A DNA stretch of 64,000 nucleotides, from assembly GCF_000195575.1 (NCBI RefSeq), contig NC_015391.1, forward strand, positions 798,501 through 862,500, in the 5' to 3' direction. Positions 48,532 to 56,991 of this stretch are shown here, in pieces. Position numbers and translations under genes: made by a program. Numbering within the stretch: position 1 is the first letter of the stretch; each line of letters opens with the position of its first letter. The notes under the pieces are model-generated. The model did no database searches. It was not told the DNA's origin and saw nothing but the letters and a program-made list of their open reading frames with translations. Source of the DNA: Carnobacterium sp. 17-4 (GTDB taxonomy: Bacteria; Bacillota; Bacilli; Lactobacillales; Carnobacteriaceae).

Positions 48532-48599
48532 AAAAAAAAGCATTAAGACAATCAATCGAAGGCTATCAATCGAAGGCTATCAATTGACTATCTAAATGC
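48532..48599 (-). terminator. telA terminator with an expanded loop
   Basis: On the - strand, GCATT-T-AGATAGTCAAT pairs with ATTGATTGTCT-T-AATGC (5 bp, one T-T mismatch, 11 bp including two G-U), followed by eight T. The loop is unusually long (about 26 nt) because it holds tandem copies of a 14-bp unit. Confidence 0.75.
48551..48584. repeat. 14-bp tandem repeat in the telA terminator
   Basis: ATCAATCGAAGGCT at 48551-48564 and identically at 48565-48578, then a partial third copy ATCAAT (48579-48584). Seen directly. Confidence 0.9.
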
Positions 48600-48605
48600 A
48601 ATTAG

Positions 48606-49826
48606 TTAATTTTTATCAGTTGTAAGTTCCAATAATTTATCACGTAAAGAGGTTTCCATAACGGATAATTCCCGTTCTGCTTCTTTTCGTTTGATTCGTC
48701 CATCTTGTTGAATTTGCAACGTTTCTTGTAGAGTTTCAATTAAATCATTTTGAGTTTTTTGCAAAGTCTCAATATCGATGATGCCGCGTTCGTTTTCTTT
48801 GGCTGTTTCAATAGATGAAATTTTCAACATTTCAGAATTCTTTTTCATTAAATCATTTGTTGTTTCGGATACTTGTCGTTGAGCAGTGACAGCATCTTTT
48901 TGACGAAGCAAAGTAAGAGCAATCGCAATTTGGTTTTTCCAAAGAGGAATGGCCATATTAATAGAAGATTGGATCTTTTCAGCTAAGGCTTGATTCGTAT
49001 TTTGAATCAAGCGAATCTGAGGGGCTTGCTGAATAGTCATTTGACGCGCAAGTTTCAAGTCATGGGTTCTTTTTTCTAAACGGTCTAAAAACTGATTTAA
49101 ATCATTTACCGTTTGTACGTCCATTTGATTTGTACTCGTTTCTGCTTTTTTTACAGCTTCTGGAATAAGATTATTAAGCAAGTCGTCAATTTTTACTTCT
49201 CCAGCAGCAATGTAAATGTTTAAGGCATCAAAATAATCTTTGTTCTTATTATAAAGCTGTTCTAACATTAAATTATCGTTTAATAAACCAGCTTTTTCTT
49301 TATCCAATTTCACAGAAATTTTATCAATTTGTGCACCGATTTTTTGATATTTTGCAGTCATTTCATAAATTGATTTTTTTACACGGCCAAAGATTTTTTT
49401 AAACATATTGCTGTCTTCAGCACGCAAATCTTCTGGATTAGCCTCATTCAAGCGATACATTAAATCATTTAATGTATCGCCAATGTCACCAGTATCTTGG
49501 TTTTGAACATGGTTTAACATAGAATGAGAAAACTCTCCAAGTTTTTGTTGAGCAGCAGAACCATACATCATAACAGATTGAGCATTGGTGACATCAATTT
49601 GTTCAGCTAATGACCGAGCTTGTTCTTGACGTTCTTTTGGCAAACTGTCAATTAAGCGCGGCACTTGTTCTGTCTGGACCATTTCTTTTTCAATTTGTTC
49701 TTGTTTCTGTAAAACAGGTGCGTTTTCAGAGACATCTCCAAAAGGATTAGCTAATAAACTTTCTAATTCAGAGTCGACTTCTTTAACCGTAGAAGATTGT
49801 TTTAGTGTTTCGTTTTCTTTATCCAT
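48606..49826 (-). CDS. telA: TelA-like toxic anion resistance protein
   Basis: A 406-residue cytoplasmic, largely helical protein of the TelA/YaaN family (tellurite and cell-envelope antimicrobial resistance in Gram-positive bacteria). It has LADQ-type helices such as [25 protein letters not shown] in overall form, the conserved MPLW-type segment [15 protein letters not shown] near residue 310, and Q-rich helices ([18 protein letters not shown]). AAGGAGATGG precedes the start. It lies 19 nt after xpaC, the standard pair, so both form one operon. Confidence 0.92.
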   Translation of the reverse strand: MDKENETLKQSSTVKEVDSELESLLANPFGDVSENAPVLQKQEQIEKEMVQTEQVPRLIDSLPKERQEQARSLAEQIDVTNAQSVMMYGSAAQQKLGEFSHSMLNHVQNQDTGDIGDTLNDLMYRLNEANPEDLRAEDSNMFKKIFGRVKKSIYEMTAKYQKIGAQIDKISVKLDKEKAGLLNDNLMLEQLYNKNKDYFDALNIYIAAGEVKIDDLLNNLIPEAVKKAETSTNQMDVQTVNDLNQFLDRLEKRTHDLKLARQMTIQQAPQIRLIQNTNQALAEKIQSSINMAIPLWKNQIAIALTLLRQKDAVTAQRQVSETTNDLMKKNSEMLKISSIETAKENERGIIDIETLQKTQNDLIETLQETLQIQQDGRIKRKEAERELSVMETSLRDKLLELTTDKN

Positions 49827-49845
49827 CTTACCATCTCCTTAAAGA

Positions 49846-50550
49846 TTATAATTCTTCTGATTCTATTGATTGTGTATGACCATTATCGCGTTCAATTGCT
49901 TTCTTTGCAAGCTCTACCTCTATGGCCATATCTTCAAAATCATCAGATTTAAACAGAACATAATCTTCAGCGATTAATTGACACATTTCATCTATTGTAG
50001 AGGCACTTTCGTCAAGAATATCAAAAGTTGATTTATTTTTCACTTCATGTTGACTAATTTCCAGATATTTATCTGTTAAATCGGTTAAAGAAGGGAGGTG
50101 GACATATAAAAATTTATCGACTTCATGTAAACGATTGGGTTCTTCAGTGATACCTTTAAATAAAGCTTTAGATAATTGGATCGTATTGTTGCGCTGTTCA
50201 ATTGCTTCCAGTTTTGAGACACTGTGGAGATTTTTTTCTAAGGTTAATAATTTTAGTTTGGCTGTATGCATGGTTTCTCTAAAAAATTGAATTTCTTCTT
50301 TAGACATTCCTTTAGATTTATAAAAAGCTTCCTTTTCAGGGGATAAACGATTTAGCTTTTTTGAAGACTTAGAATCCTCATTGACGGATTGCTTATAAAT
50401 AAAGAACGCTCCAATAGCCATACTGATGATTAAGGACAAGAATAAATCAAAACCAAACAGAAAGTAAACAATAACGAAAATTAAAATGGTAGATAAACTT
50501 GTCAAGGTGTAATAGAAAATGTCACCTAAATTTTTGATATTTTTTTTCAT
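49846..50550 (-). CDS. xpaC: XpaC-like protein (5-bromo-4-chloroindolyl phosphate hydrolysis family)
   Basis: A 234-residue protein with two close N-terminal membrane segments (residues about 13-50) and a helical cytoplasmic domain. It is typical of XpaC, usually encoded before telA. The family is named from a hydrolysis phenotype; no enzyme mechanism is established. The start is the ATG at 50550, 8 nt after TTGGAG; a GTG three codons upstream overlaps that site. Confidence 0.85.
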   Translation of the reverse strand: MKKNIKNLGDIFYYTLTSLSTILIFVIVYFLFGFDLFLSLIISMAIGAFFIYKQSVNEDSKSSKKLNRLSPEKEAFYKSKGMSKEEIQFFRETMHTAKLKLLTLEKNLHSVSKLEAIEQRNNTIQLSKALFKGITEEPNRLHEVDKFLYVHLPSLTDLTDKYLEISQHEVKNKSTFDILDESASTIDEMCQLIAEDYVLFKSDDFEDMAIEVELAKKAIERDNGHTQSIESEEL

Positions 50551-50735
50551 ATTTTTCACTCCAATAATTTATTTTTTGAATTGTTTTTAAGTTTTATTTT
50601 CTTATTCTTATTTTAGCATAAACAGGAGTAAATCTCCTATCAGACCTAAGAATGATTTCTTGCTACAACTAATGAGGTGGAGCAGAGTGTAGATAGCATA
50701 TAATTCTTTTAGAAAAGTATAGAATTTAGACTTAA

Positions 50736-50764
50736 TTGAAAAAAAGGAAAAGGAAAGGTATGAT
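50736..50764 (+). promoter_or_regulatory. promoter of the nudix-mtnN operon
   Basis: TTGAAA (50736-50741), 17 bp of purines, TATGAT (50759-50764), about 40 nt before the Nudix start. Confidence 0.75.
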
Positions 50765-50802
50765 AAAGCATATGGAAATTTTTTTTTAATGGAGGAAATG
50801 AA

Positions 50803-51354
50803 ATGATATTCGAAGAAAAAACACTATCTACTGAGACTGTATATAATGGGAAATTGATTGACTTTGTAGTTGATACTATTGAATTGCCTAATGGAGAAAC
50901 GGCTACTAGAGAGTTGGTTAAACATCCTGGTGCAGTTGCTATTATGGCATTCACAGATGACAATAAAATGATTTTTGTTAAACAATACCGAAAAGCTGTT
51001 GAGCAAGTTCTCTTAGAGATACCTGCTGGGAAAATTGATCTGACAGATGAAAATCCCTTAGAAACAGGAAAAAGAGAATTGGAAGAAGAAACGGGTTTCC
51101 AGGCAGAATCATTTGAAATGGAAACCTCTTTTTATACTTCTCCAGGATTTGCAAATGAACTGATTTATATTTATTCTGCTAAGGGACTAAAGAAAGTTGA
51201 GAATCCTCTTGCTCAAGATGAAGATGAATTTATTGAACTAGTTTACTTAACGTTTGATGAGGCTTGGGAAGCGTATGAAAAACACTTGATTTACGATGCA
51301 AAAACAGTATATGCTCTTATTGCTTGGAAGCTTAAATTAGCCACAACGAAATAG
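50803..51354 (+). CDS. Nudix hydrolase, ADP-ribose pyrophosphatase type
   Basis: Cytoplasmic hydrolase of 183 residues splitting ADP-ribose to AMP and ribose 5-phosphate. The Nudix box is complete: GKIDLTDENPLETGKRELEEETGF (G, then E, then REL-EE-TG), with EIPAG directly before it, and the family's downstream SPGFANELI. GGAGG precedes the start. First gene of a three-gene operon with an anchored small protein and mtnN. Confidence 0.94.
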   Translation: MIFEEKTLSTETVYNGKLIDFVVDTIELPNGETATRELVKHPGAVAIMAFTDDNKMIFVKQYRKAVEQVLLEIPAGKIDLTDENPLETGKRELEEETGFQAESFEMETSFYTSPGFANELIYIYSAKGLKKVENPLAQDEDEFIELVYLTFDEAWEAYEKHLIYDAKTVYALIAWKLKLATTK

Positions 51355-51373
51355 AAAGGATGATTTTTACTAC

Positions 51374-51625
51374 ATGAATCCAAAAACTAGAGCAGAAATT
51401 AGAAAAGAAAACGAATTAAAAGAAAAAGAACAAAAGAAAAGAGATAAAGAACGCGAAAAAGTAGAGCGAGAATACCAAAAACAATTAGAAAAAGAGGGTA
51501 TCGTTACAAAGAGCCGAAAAAACGAGAATGAAAAAGTTCGTGACAGAGGGCGCAAACTGAATAAAATTATTCTGGTGGTCGCGATATTACTGGTTATTGT
51601 ATTGGCAATTGTATTTATTATTTAG
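51374..51625 (+). CDS. small tail-anchored charged protein, function unknown
   Basis: An 83-residue protein: residues 1-60 are extremely charged and Lys/Glu/Arg-rich, predicted to be a long helix or coiled coil (RKENELKEKEQKKRDKER), and residues 63-83 form one C-terminal membrane segment (IILVVAILLVIVLAIVFII), with almost nothing beyond it. I do not recognise a named family. AGGATG stands upstream at rather long spacing. It sits between a Nudix gene and mtnN, 19 nt from each, so it is co-transcribed. Confidence 0.8.
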   Translation: MNPKTRAEIRKENELKEKEQKKRDKEREKVEREYQKQLEKEGIVTKSRKNENEKVRDRGRKLNKIILVVAILLVIVLAIVFII

Positions 51626-51644
51626 ATTAGAGAGGAATTAAAGC

Positions 51645-52337
51645 ATGAAAATTGGGATTATCGGTGCTATGCAAGAAGAAGTAACCGTATTAAAAAATAG
51701 TATGAGTAATAAGCAGGAGTGGGTAGAGGCGAATGCCTCGTTTGTATCTGGCAAAATTGAACAAGTTGAAGTCATTTTAGTGCAATCCGGCATTGGAAAA
51801 GTTAACTCGGCAATTGCTGCAACTCTTTTGCTGTCTAAACACGAAGTAGATGCCATTATCAACACCGGGTCTGCTGGCGGAATTGGAGAAGGACTGTCTG
51901 TTGGGGATGTGGTTATTTCAACTGAAATGGCTTATCATGATGTTGATGCAACCATATTTGACTACGTTATCGGACAAGTTCCTCAAATGCCGGCTCGTTA
52001 CCAAGCAGACCGTTCTCTTGTAGAACAAACTAGTCAAGCAGCCAAAAAAGTTGGTTTGCAAATGGTTCAAGGGTTAATCGTGACAAGTGATTCTTTTGTA
52101 GCAGATAAGAAAATTGTGGATCAAATCAAACACCACTTTCCAGATGCATTGGCTTCTGAAATGGAAGGCGCAGCTATTGCACAAGTTTGTTATCAATTTA
52201 ATAAACCCTTCGTTATTGTAAGAGCTATGTCAGATGTAGCGGATGAAGAAGCGGGAATGAGTTTTGACGAATTTATTATTGATGCAGGTAAAAAATCTGC
52301 AGAAATGGTAATGGAGTTATTAAAAAATTTAGCGTAA
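51645..52337 (+). CDS. mtnN: 5'-methylthioadenosine/S-adenosylhomocysteine nucleosidase
   Basis: Removes adenine from methylthioadenosine and S-adenosylhomocysteine; its product S-ribosylhomocysteine is the LuxS substrate, and luxS is 3 kb away. The 230 residues show KIGIIGAMQEEV, NTGSAGGIGEGL, VTSDSFVAD, SEMEGAAIAQVC (catalytic Glu and ribose binding) and VRAMSDVAD. AGAGAGG precedes the start. Last gene of the operon; terminator follows. Confidence 0.97.
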   Translation: MKIGIIGAMQEEVTVLKNSMSNKQEWVEANASFVSGKIEQVEVILVQSGIGKVNSAIAATLLLSKHEVDAIINTGSAGGIGEGLSVGDVVISTEMAYHDVDATIFDYVIGQVPQMPARYQADRSLVEQTSQAAKKVGLQMVQGLIVTSDSFVADKKIVDQIKHHFPDALASEMEGAAIAQVCYQFNKPFVIVRAMSDVADEEAGMSFDEFIIDAGKKSAEMVMELLKNLA

Positions 52338-52339
52338 TA

Positions 52340-52386
52340 AAAAAGGAAGAGACACGGATGTTTGCATCCGTGTCTCTTCCTTTTTT
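52340..52386. terminator. bidirectional terminator between mtnN and acetyltransferase
   Basis: Perfect 21-bp stem (AAAAAGGAAGAGACACGGATG) with a TTTG loop; T-runs on both strands, between convergent genes. Confidence 0.95.
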
Positions 52387-52414
52387 ATTTGCGTAAGAAG
52401 TGCAAAGAATAACA

Positions 52415-52888
52415 TCAGAGTTGTTTGTATGCTACTTCAGTGTAAACTTCATAGCCTAATTGTTGATACACTCTTTTTGCTCTTACATTATCAGACCAAT
52501 AATGCAGTTCCAGTTGGGAAATGCCACGTTCTTTTGCAAAGTTATCAGCAAATGCTAAAAGTTCTTTGCTTAGGCCCTTACCTTGGTAAGCAGGCATAAT
52601 TAAGATGTGGTGTAAGTACAGTCGGGTATACCCATAACGATAAACCGTTTCTGCTATAGCTTCTTCTTCCAACCAAAGATAAGCAGCAATTTGTTCGGAT
52701 TCTTGTTGATCATCCATCCAAAGAAATACTTGTTGTTTTGGATTTTTAAATATTTCTTGAAAATAGTGTAGAATTGCTTTTTCATCGTATGGTTTGAAAA
52801 AATCAGGATACATCTCTTTATGTTTTTCTTGCATGACATGTCCCAGTTTTGCCATTAATTGCGCATCTCTTGTTTCGATAATTTTCAT
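52415..52888 (-). CDS. GNAT family N-acetyltransferase
   Basis: A 157-residue GNAT protein. The acetyl-CoA loop is IMPAYQGKGLSKELL (Q-x-x-G-x-G/A type), followed by the C-terminal pattern WSDNVRAKRVYQQLGYEVY. The tyrosine in the last motif is a usual general acid. The substrate is unknown. GAGG precedes the start. Single gene. Confidence 0.9.
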   Translation of the reverse strand: MKIIETRDAQLMAKLGHVMQEKHKEMYPDFFKPYDEKAILHYFQEIFKNPKQQVFLWMDDQQESEQIAAYLWLEEEAIAETVYRYGYTRLYLHHILIMPAYQGKGLSKELLAFADNFAKERGISQLELHYWSDNVRAKRVYQQLGYEVYTEVAYKQL

Positions 52889-53110
52889 ATTAAAGCCTCA
52901 CTTACATTCTTTTTTCTAAATTAAACACACCTTGATAGTTTATCACGAGAAGGAAGAAAATAAAAATAGTTGATTTTTGAATAGACATATTAAAAATAAA
53001 ATAAAGTTTGCTATAAAAGCGTAAACATTTTAAAATAAAGATATCATATATAATTATATTAAACTCGTTCATTGGTGGAAGACAAAATTAGTAGGAAAGA
53101 GGCTTAAGTG

Positions 53111-53674
53111 GTGACTATTTTAGAAACAGAGCGTTTACTACTCGTACCTTATCAATTATCCTTTATTGAAGCTACACTAATTGGGGATGATAAATTACAG
53201 GAAGTGTCTGGTTATAGTGTTGCACAAGAATGGCCAGGTGTAGAATTTTTCTTTTATCTACCTTATGTGCTTGAAACAGTAAAACAAGACAAAATAAAAG
53301 AAAAATGGACCCATTTAGTGATCCTTAAATCTGAACAAAAAATTATTGGAGAAGTCAGTGCACAAGGCAATCCTGAACTGACGGGTGAAGCAGAGTTGGG
53401 TTACGGCATAGTAGAGGCCTATGCGGGAAATGGGTATGCGACAGAGGGAGCACAAGCTTTTTTAGACTGGCTTTTAACTGAGGACATCAAAAGTATAAAG
53501 GCAAAAACATATTTGTATCATAAAAAGTCACAACATATTTTAAAGAAATTGGGATTTTTAAAAACAGGTGAAGGTTTATTTACTGGAGGAGATAGGGTAG
53601 CCTATTATGAATGGCAATCTAATCCAATCGCTTATATGAACAGTAATGAATACGACAAAAAAGCTAAAGGATAG
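53111..53674 (+). CDS. GNAT family N-acetyltransferase (RimJ/RimL-like)
   Basis: A 187-residue acetyltransferase beginning with the family's ILETERLLLVPYQ and holding the acetyl-CoA region ELGYGIVEAYAGNGYATEG and the late KKSQHILKKLGFLKTGEG. Close to the ribosomal-protein acetyltransferase group by pattern, but the substrate is unknown. Two adjacent in-frame GTG codons (53108 and 53111) follow GGAAAGAGG; 53111 has the better 8-nt spacing. Its last codons form one arm of the downstream terminator. Confidence 0.88.
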   Translation: MTILETERLLLVPYQLSFIEATLIGDDKLQEVSGYSVAQEWPGVEFFFYLPYVLETVKQDKIKEKWTHLVILKSEQKIIGEVSAQGNPELTGEAELGYGIVEAYAGNGYATEGAQAFLDWLLTEDIKSIKAKTYLYHKKSQHILKKLGFLKTGEGLFTGGDRVAYYEWQSNPIAYMNSNEYDKKAKG

Positions 53675-53700
53675 ATATTTAGCTTTTTTGTTGTATTCAT
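53646..53700. terminator. bidirectional terminator overlapping both stop codons
   Basis: Arms of 23 nt (53646-53668 and 53678-53700) pair completely except for one G-T position, around a 9-nt loop, with the core AAAAAAGCTAAA / TTTAGCTTTTTT. The 5' arm lies within the end of the acetyltransferase gene, and the 3' arm reaches the stop codon of the convergent yueI-like gene. Confidence 0.9.
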
Positions 53701-54140
53701 TAAGAAAATAATTTTTTGAAAAGTGAGGGTTTCTTGCCTTCTTTTTCTGGTGGAGTCATCAAAGGGTATTTAGCGGCTACATCCACTTCAGTTTCATTAA
53801 CAGCAGTCGATGAGACATAAATCAGCCCAAGTGGACTACGTAGAGCTCCTTCATCAGATACAATCCGAAAAGAACAATTGTATTCTTGACATAACTTGAT
53901 ATAGGGGCTTAGTTTACTCATGTCAATTTGTCCATTCAAGAGCAATTGTTGATTTGAATGAAGCTGAATTTCTTGTTTTAAAGCATCGATATAGTCTCCA
54001 GAAATAAGTTGTTCAATAGTCATAGATAAATAGACACGTTCTCTAAGACTGCCAAAATATTTATTTCTTTCATCAGGATTCGTTTTTTTATTTCCATATA
54101 TGCCTTTTGATAAATAGTCTTGAGTCTCTCTGTCAGACAT
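53700..54140 (-). CDS. YueI family protein (DUF1694)
   Basis: A 146-residue soluble protein. The family pattern is an N-terminal YLSKGIYGNKKTNPDERNKY followed by FGSLRERVYLSMTIEQL; a basic C-terminus (KKPSLFKKLFS) ends it. The structure of related proteins is known, the function is not. Upstream on the - strand is a run of seven G (GGGGGG then ATTTAAA) in place of a typical AGGAGG. Convergent with the acetyltransferase gene. Confidence 0.85.
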   Translation of the reverse strand: MSDRETQDYLSKGIYGNKKTNPDERNKYFGSLRERVYLSMTIEQLISGDYIDALKQEIQLHSNQQLLLNGQIDMSKLSPYIKLCQEYNCSFRIVSDEGALRSPLGLIYVSSTAVNETEVDVAAKYPLMTPPEKEGKKPSLFKKLFS

Positions 54141-54441
54141 TTTAAATCCCCCCTTTTTATAGTTATCGTTAATGAATTAAGTTTTTCAAGGTTCTCTTAG
54201 ATTAAAAAATAGTATATCATGAACCCAAATGAAATAAAACTTTTTGTATTTGATTAAGCTGACAAACAAAAGCTAAAAAGCATTGACCAAAAAATTCTAT
54301 ACAAGCAGTATTATGAGTGAATCACGCCTTTATATTTTAAAGAGGTGATTTAATAAAACACAGGTCTCTTTGAAAAAATTATCTAATTTGATTGTTAATT
54401 TGGTAGAATAGAGATAAGAACTGAATTCAAGGAGTGGAAGA
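54141..54441. other. intergenic region, divergent promoters
   Basis: About 300 nt, AT-rich, between the divergent yueI-like and DUF1054 genes. An extended -10 (TGGTAGAAT) lies about 30 nt before the DUF1054 gene. I see no RNA gene or convincing reading frame; an 11-codon frame after ATG near 54313 is too short to support. Confidence 0.6.
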
Positions 54442-55086
54442 ATGGATAATGTCACGTTTACCAAAGATGATTTTGAGGTGTTTACTATTGAAGGGCTAGA
54501 ACCTAGAATGGCAGCCATTCGAAAACAAATCCAACCGAAGTTTCATCTATTAGGACAGAGACTAGCGAAGGAGTTAGCAGCTGAATTGAATAAAGAGAGT
54601 CTACCTGTTCATATTGCCCAACATATAAGAAGAACAAAAAATGCTCCAAAAGATACTTGGATGGCGATTGGTGGAAATAGAAGAGGGTATAAAAAATACC
54701 CTCATTTTCAATTAGGCTTGTATGGAACGCATCTTTTTATTTGGTTGGCTTTTATTGATAATCCTCTGCATGAAGAAAAAATGGCTCAGAAAATTATAGA
54801 GGAACCAACTCTAGTATTTGATGTACCTGATGATTATGTTGTTTCATGGGACCACACAAAAGAACAAGCGATACCTATTCATCAAGCTGAATTACTCAGT
54901 GGATTGATGCGATGGAAAACGGTCAAAAAGGGAGAATTTTTAATTGGAAGACAGCTTTGGGCCAATGATCCGATTTTGATGAATCCAGATGCGACCCAAA
55001 ACTATATACTTGATACGTTTATGCAGTTATTGCCACTGTATCAACAGGCTTACAGTGTACATGAACTACAGGAAAGCAATAGTTAA
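54442..55086 (+). CDS. DUF1054 (YktB family) protein
   Basis: A 214-residue cytoplasmic protein matching the YktB family: FTKDDFEVFTIEGLEPRMAA then IQPKFHLLG, HIAQHIRRTKNAPKDTW and FQLGLYGTHLFIWLAF. No function is established. AGGAGTGG precedes the start. Single gene, convergent with luxS, sharing its terminator. Confidence 0.92.
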   Translation: MDNVTFTKDDFEVFTIEGLEPRMAAIRKQIQPKFHLLGQRLAKELAAELNKESLPVHIAQHIRRTKNAPKDTWMAIGGNRRGYKKYPHFQLGLYGTHLFIWLAFIDNPLHEEKMAQKIIEEPTLVFDVPDDYVVSWDHTKEQAIPIHQAELLSGLMRWKTVKKGEFLIGRQLWANDPILMNPDATQNYILDTFMQLLPLYQQAYSVHELQESNS

Positions 55087-55091
55087 AAATA

Positions 55092-55133
55092 AAAAAGGAT
55101 TCGACGCGATAATTATCGCATTGAATCCTTTTT
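55092..55133. terminator. bidirectional terminator between DUF1054 gene and luxS
   Basis: Stem AAAAAGGATTC / GAATCCTTTTT with inner GCGATA / TATCGC and short mismatches; A and T runs on both sides. Confidence 0.9.
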
Positions 55134-55136
55134 GGA

Positions 55137-55601
55137 TTAAGCAAATACAATATGCCATTCATTGCGTTTTGCTAAGAAATCTTTTGCTAATTGTTGTGCG
55201 CCTTCTAGAGTATGATGAGCTGCCCAACCACATTGAGTTTCGTTACTTGCTGGAACTTCAGTAGCTACTAAAACATCTTCCATTGTTTTTTGTAAAACTT
55301 CTAAAATTTCATCATAGTTTTCATGATTGATAACGGTCAGATAAAAACCCGTTTGGCATCCCATAGGACCAAAATCGATAATATAATCTGCGTGGTTGCG
55401 AATCAATTCTGCAGTTAAATGCTCTAGTGAATGAACACTCATCATATCCATATGTTCTTTATTTGGTTGTGAAAAACGGACATCATATTTTAAAATTTTA
55501 TCTCCATTTAACCCTATTTTTTTATCAGCTAATCTAACATAAGGTGCTTTAACTTTTGTATGATCTAAGTTAAAACTTTCCACGTTCATTTTGCTTGTCA
55601 T
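55137..55601 (-). CDS. luxS: S-ribosylhomocysteine lyase LuxS
   Basis: Splits S-ribosylhomocysteine to homocysteine and DPD, the AI-2 precursor. The 154 residues carry the metal site: His-His in [14 protein letters not shown] and Cys in [10 protein letters not shown]; the N-terminal [16 protein letters not shown] is typical. The start is the ATG at 55601, 10 nt after AAGGAG; a TTG two codons upstream is possible. Works after MtnN, encoded 3 kb away in another operon. Confidence 0.98.
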   Translation of the reverse strand: MTSKMNVESFNLDHTKVKAPYVRLADKKIGLNGDKILKYDVRFSQPNKEHMDMMSVHSLEHLTAELIRNHADYIIDFGPMGCQTGFYLTVINHENYDEILEVLQKTMEDVLVATEVPASNETQCGWAAHHTLEGAQQLAKDFLAKRNEWHIVFA

Positions 55602-55706
55602 AAACAATACACTCCTTATTTGCTTCTAACGCTATTTAATTTCCTATTGATTAGTGTACCACTTTTAGCTTCAGACTAAAAATATTTATTTTTCAGTAAA
55701 GAGTCC

Positions 55707-55739
55707 AAAAAAAAAACGCTGTATGAAAGTCTCAGCGTT
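55707..55739 (-). terminator. terminator of the small gene before luxS
   Basis: On the - strand, AACGCTG pairs with CAGCGTT across an 11-nt loop, followed by about ten T. The stop codon of the small gene lies inside the first arm. Confidence 0.8.
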
Positions 55740-55902
55740 TATCGTTATTATCATTATCTTTTTTCTCATTAAATTTACGGACAATAAATTCATAGTTTAT
55801 AAGGGCATTAAAATCATCTTGAAAATGAATCACTATTTTGGACTTGTTGCTCTTTAATTTGACGGCAGGGCCAGTAACTTCAACTACAGTATGGTTGGAC
55901 AC
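55732..55902 (-). CDS. small hypothetical protein (56 residues)
   Basis: GTG start 6 nt after AGGAGTG, 56 codons, stop in the arm of a terminator. The protein begins MSNHTVVEVTGPAVKL, then alternating hydrophobic residues (KIVIHFQDDFNALINYEF) suggest a small beta domain, and the end is very hydrophilic (EKKDNDNNDKR). I do not recognise a family. The clear ribosome site and the fitted terminator support a real gene lying between rpsD and luxS on the same strand. It is not part of either operon. Confidence 0.72.
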   Translation of the reverse strand: MSNHTVVEVTGPAVKLKSNKSKIVIHFQDDFNALINYEFIVRKFNEKKDNDNNDKR

Positions 55903-56142
55903 GATGTACACTCCTTTTAGTTAAATGAGATGAGGGTAAATGACTTTTTTTAATAAAGTATATTTGGATAAAGAGAATAATTGCTATTTATTAATCAATA
56001 AAGTTTACCATAAAATTATAGGAATTAAAATATACTTGAACTGCTTTTTTGAAATTCTCATCAAATTCATAGAAAACTTGATAATCAGCCATTGGAAACG
56101 GTTGTTAATTTAGAAAAAATCGCCTAATTTTCGAAAAATAGA
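55903..56142. other. gene-poor region between the small gene and rpsD terminator
   Basis: About 240 nt, AT-rich. It holds the ribosome site of the small - strand gene, and a cre-like imperfect sequence near 56092-56107 (TGGAAACGGTTGTT) that fits the catabolite site poorly. A 33-codon - strand frame (55991-56092) has no ribosome site. Nothing else is seen. Confidence 0.5.
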
Positions 56143-56189
56143 ACAAAAAAAGAACCAACGGAATGGCTAGAGCAATTCCGTTGGTTCTT
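56143..56189 (-). terminator. rpsD terminator
   Basis: On the - strand, 15-bp perfect stem (AAGAACCAACGGAAT) around a 10-nt loop, followed by a T-run. Confidence 0.94.
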
Positions 56190-56203
56190 AATAAAATTAG
56201 TTA

Positions 56204-56809
56204 TTAACGAGAGTAGTACTCAACGATGATTGTTTCATCGATTTCAGCAGATAATTCATCTCTTAATGGTAAACGGTTGTATGAACCTTCTAATTTTTCA
56301 ACATCGAAAGTTACATAATCAGGACGGCCGAATAATGCTTCAGCAGCTGATTTAATAATATCCATGTTTTTAGATTTTTCACGTACAGTGATAACTTGTC
56401 CAACTGAAACGCTGTATGATGGAATATCAACGCGTTTGCCATCAACAAGAATGTGGCCGTGGTTTACTAATTGACGTGCTTGACGACGAGTAGTAGCTAA
56501 ACCTAAACGGTAAACAACATTATCTAAACGTTGTTCTAAAAGGATCATGAAGTTTTCACCATGTTTACCTTCTTTGATTTTACCAGCTTTTAAGAATAAG
56601 TTACTAAATTGACGTTCGTTCATGCCAAACATGTGACGCAATTTTTGTTTTTCTTGTAATTGAAGACCGTATTCTGTTAATTTTTTACGGCTGTTTGGAC
56701 CATGAGGACCTGGAGCGTAAGGACGGCGTTCGATTTCTTTACCTGTGCCAGAAAGTGAAATGCCTAGACGACGAGAAACTTTCCAACTTGGACCTGTATA
56801 ACGTGACAT
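56204..56809 (-). CDS. rpsD: 30S ribosomal protein S4
   Basis: Primary 16S rRNA-binding protein of 201 residues. It begins [19 protein letters not shown], holds the S4 domain ([20 protein letters not shown] with [10 protein letters not shown]) and ends with [17 protein letters not shown]. The zinc-free form: no CxxC in the N-terminus. The start is the ATG at 56809 after GGAGG; the open frame extends 27 codons further upstream into the leader, which is not expected to be translated. Has its own promoter and a structured leader. Confidence 0.98.
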   Translation of the reverse strand: MSRYTGPSWKVSRRLGISLSGTGKEIERRPYAPGPHGPNSRKKLTEYGLQLQEKQKLRHMFGMNERQFSNLFLKAGKIKEGKHGENFMILLEQRLDNVVYRLGLATTRRQARQLVNHGHILVDGKRVDIPSYSVSVGQVITVREKSKNMDIIKSAAEALFGRPDYVTFDVEKLEGSYNRLPLRDELSAEIDETIIVEYYSR

Positions 56810-56985
56810 AATGTAATTCCTCCAATAAATGTTTTTTTTGGAGTAAAATAATAAGTTGAAGTTCAGTATTTCGTGCAGTCCATTTTTCAATCTTCACCTT
56901 TGCAGCCATAGGTTACGCAATTGCACCATTACTGGCAATGAACTGTTGACGTGAATACCACTATCACGCTGCATTATTTTACACA
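56810..56985 (-). promoter_or_regulatory. rpsD mRNA leader, likely S4 autoregulatory structure
   Basis: About 175 nt of untranslated leader. TGCAGC (56968-56973) pairs with GCTGCA (56901-56906), enclosing smaller hairpins such as ATTGC / GCAAT and GTG / CAC elements. Firmicute rpsD genes are known to be controlled by S4 binding to a structured leader; the specific fold here is inferred. Confidence 0.55.
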
Positions 56986-56991
56986 AACGCA

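Noticed and set aside
54313-54348. 11-codon frame MSESRLYILKR upstream of the DUF1054 gene
   Set aside because: Too short, no ribosome site, and no sign of a regulatory leader peptide such as repeated specific codons.
55991-56092. 33-codon - strand reading frame starting MADYQVFYEF between rpsD and the small gene
   Set aside because: No ribosome-binding site, no terminator of its own, and short enough to occur by chance in this AT-rich stretch.
56092-56107. Possible cre (CcpA) site TGGAAACGGTTGTT
   Set aside because: Several conserved positions of the cre consensus differ, and no catabolite-controlled gene is suitably placed.
56810-56890. N-terminal extension of rpsD by 27 codons
   Set aside because: S4 proteins start at MSRYTGP, GGAGG sits at that ATG, and the extension lies in the structured leader.
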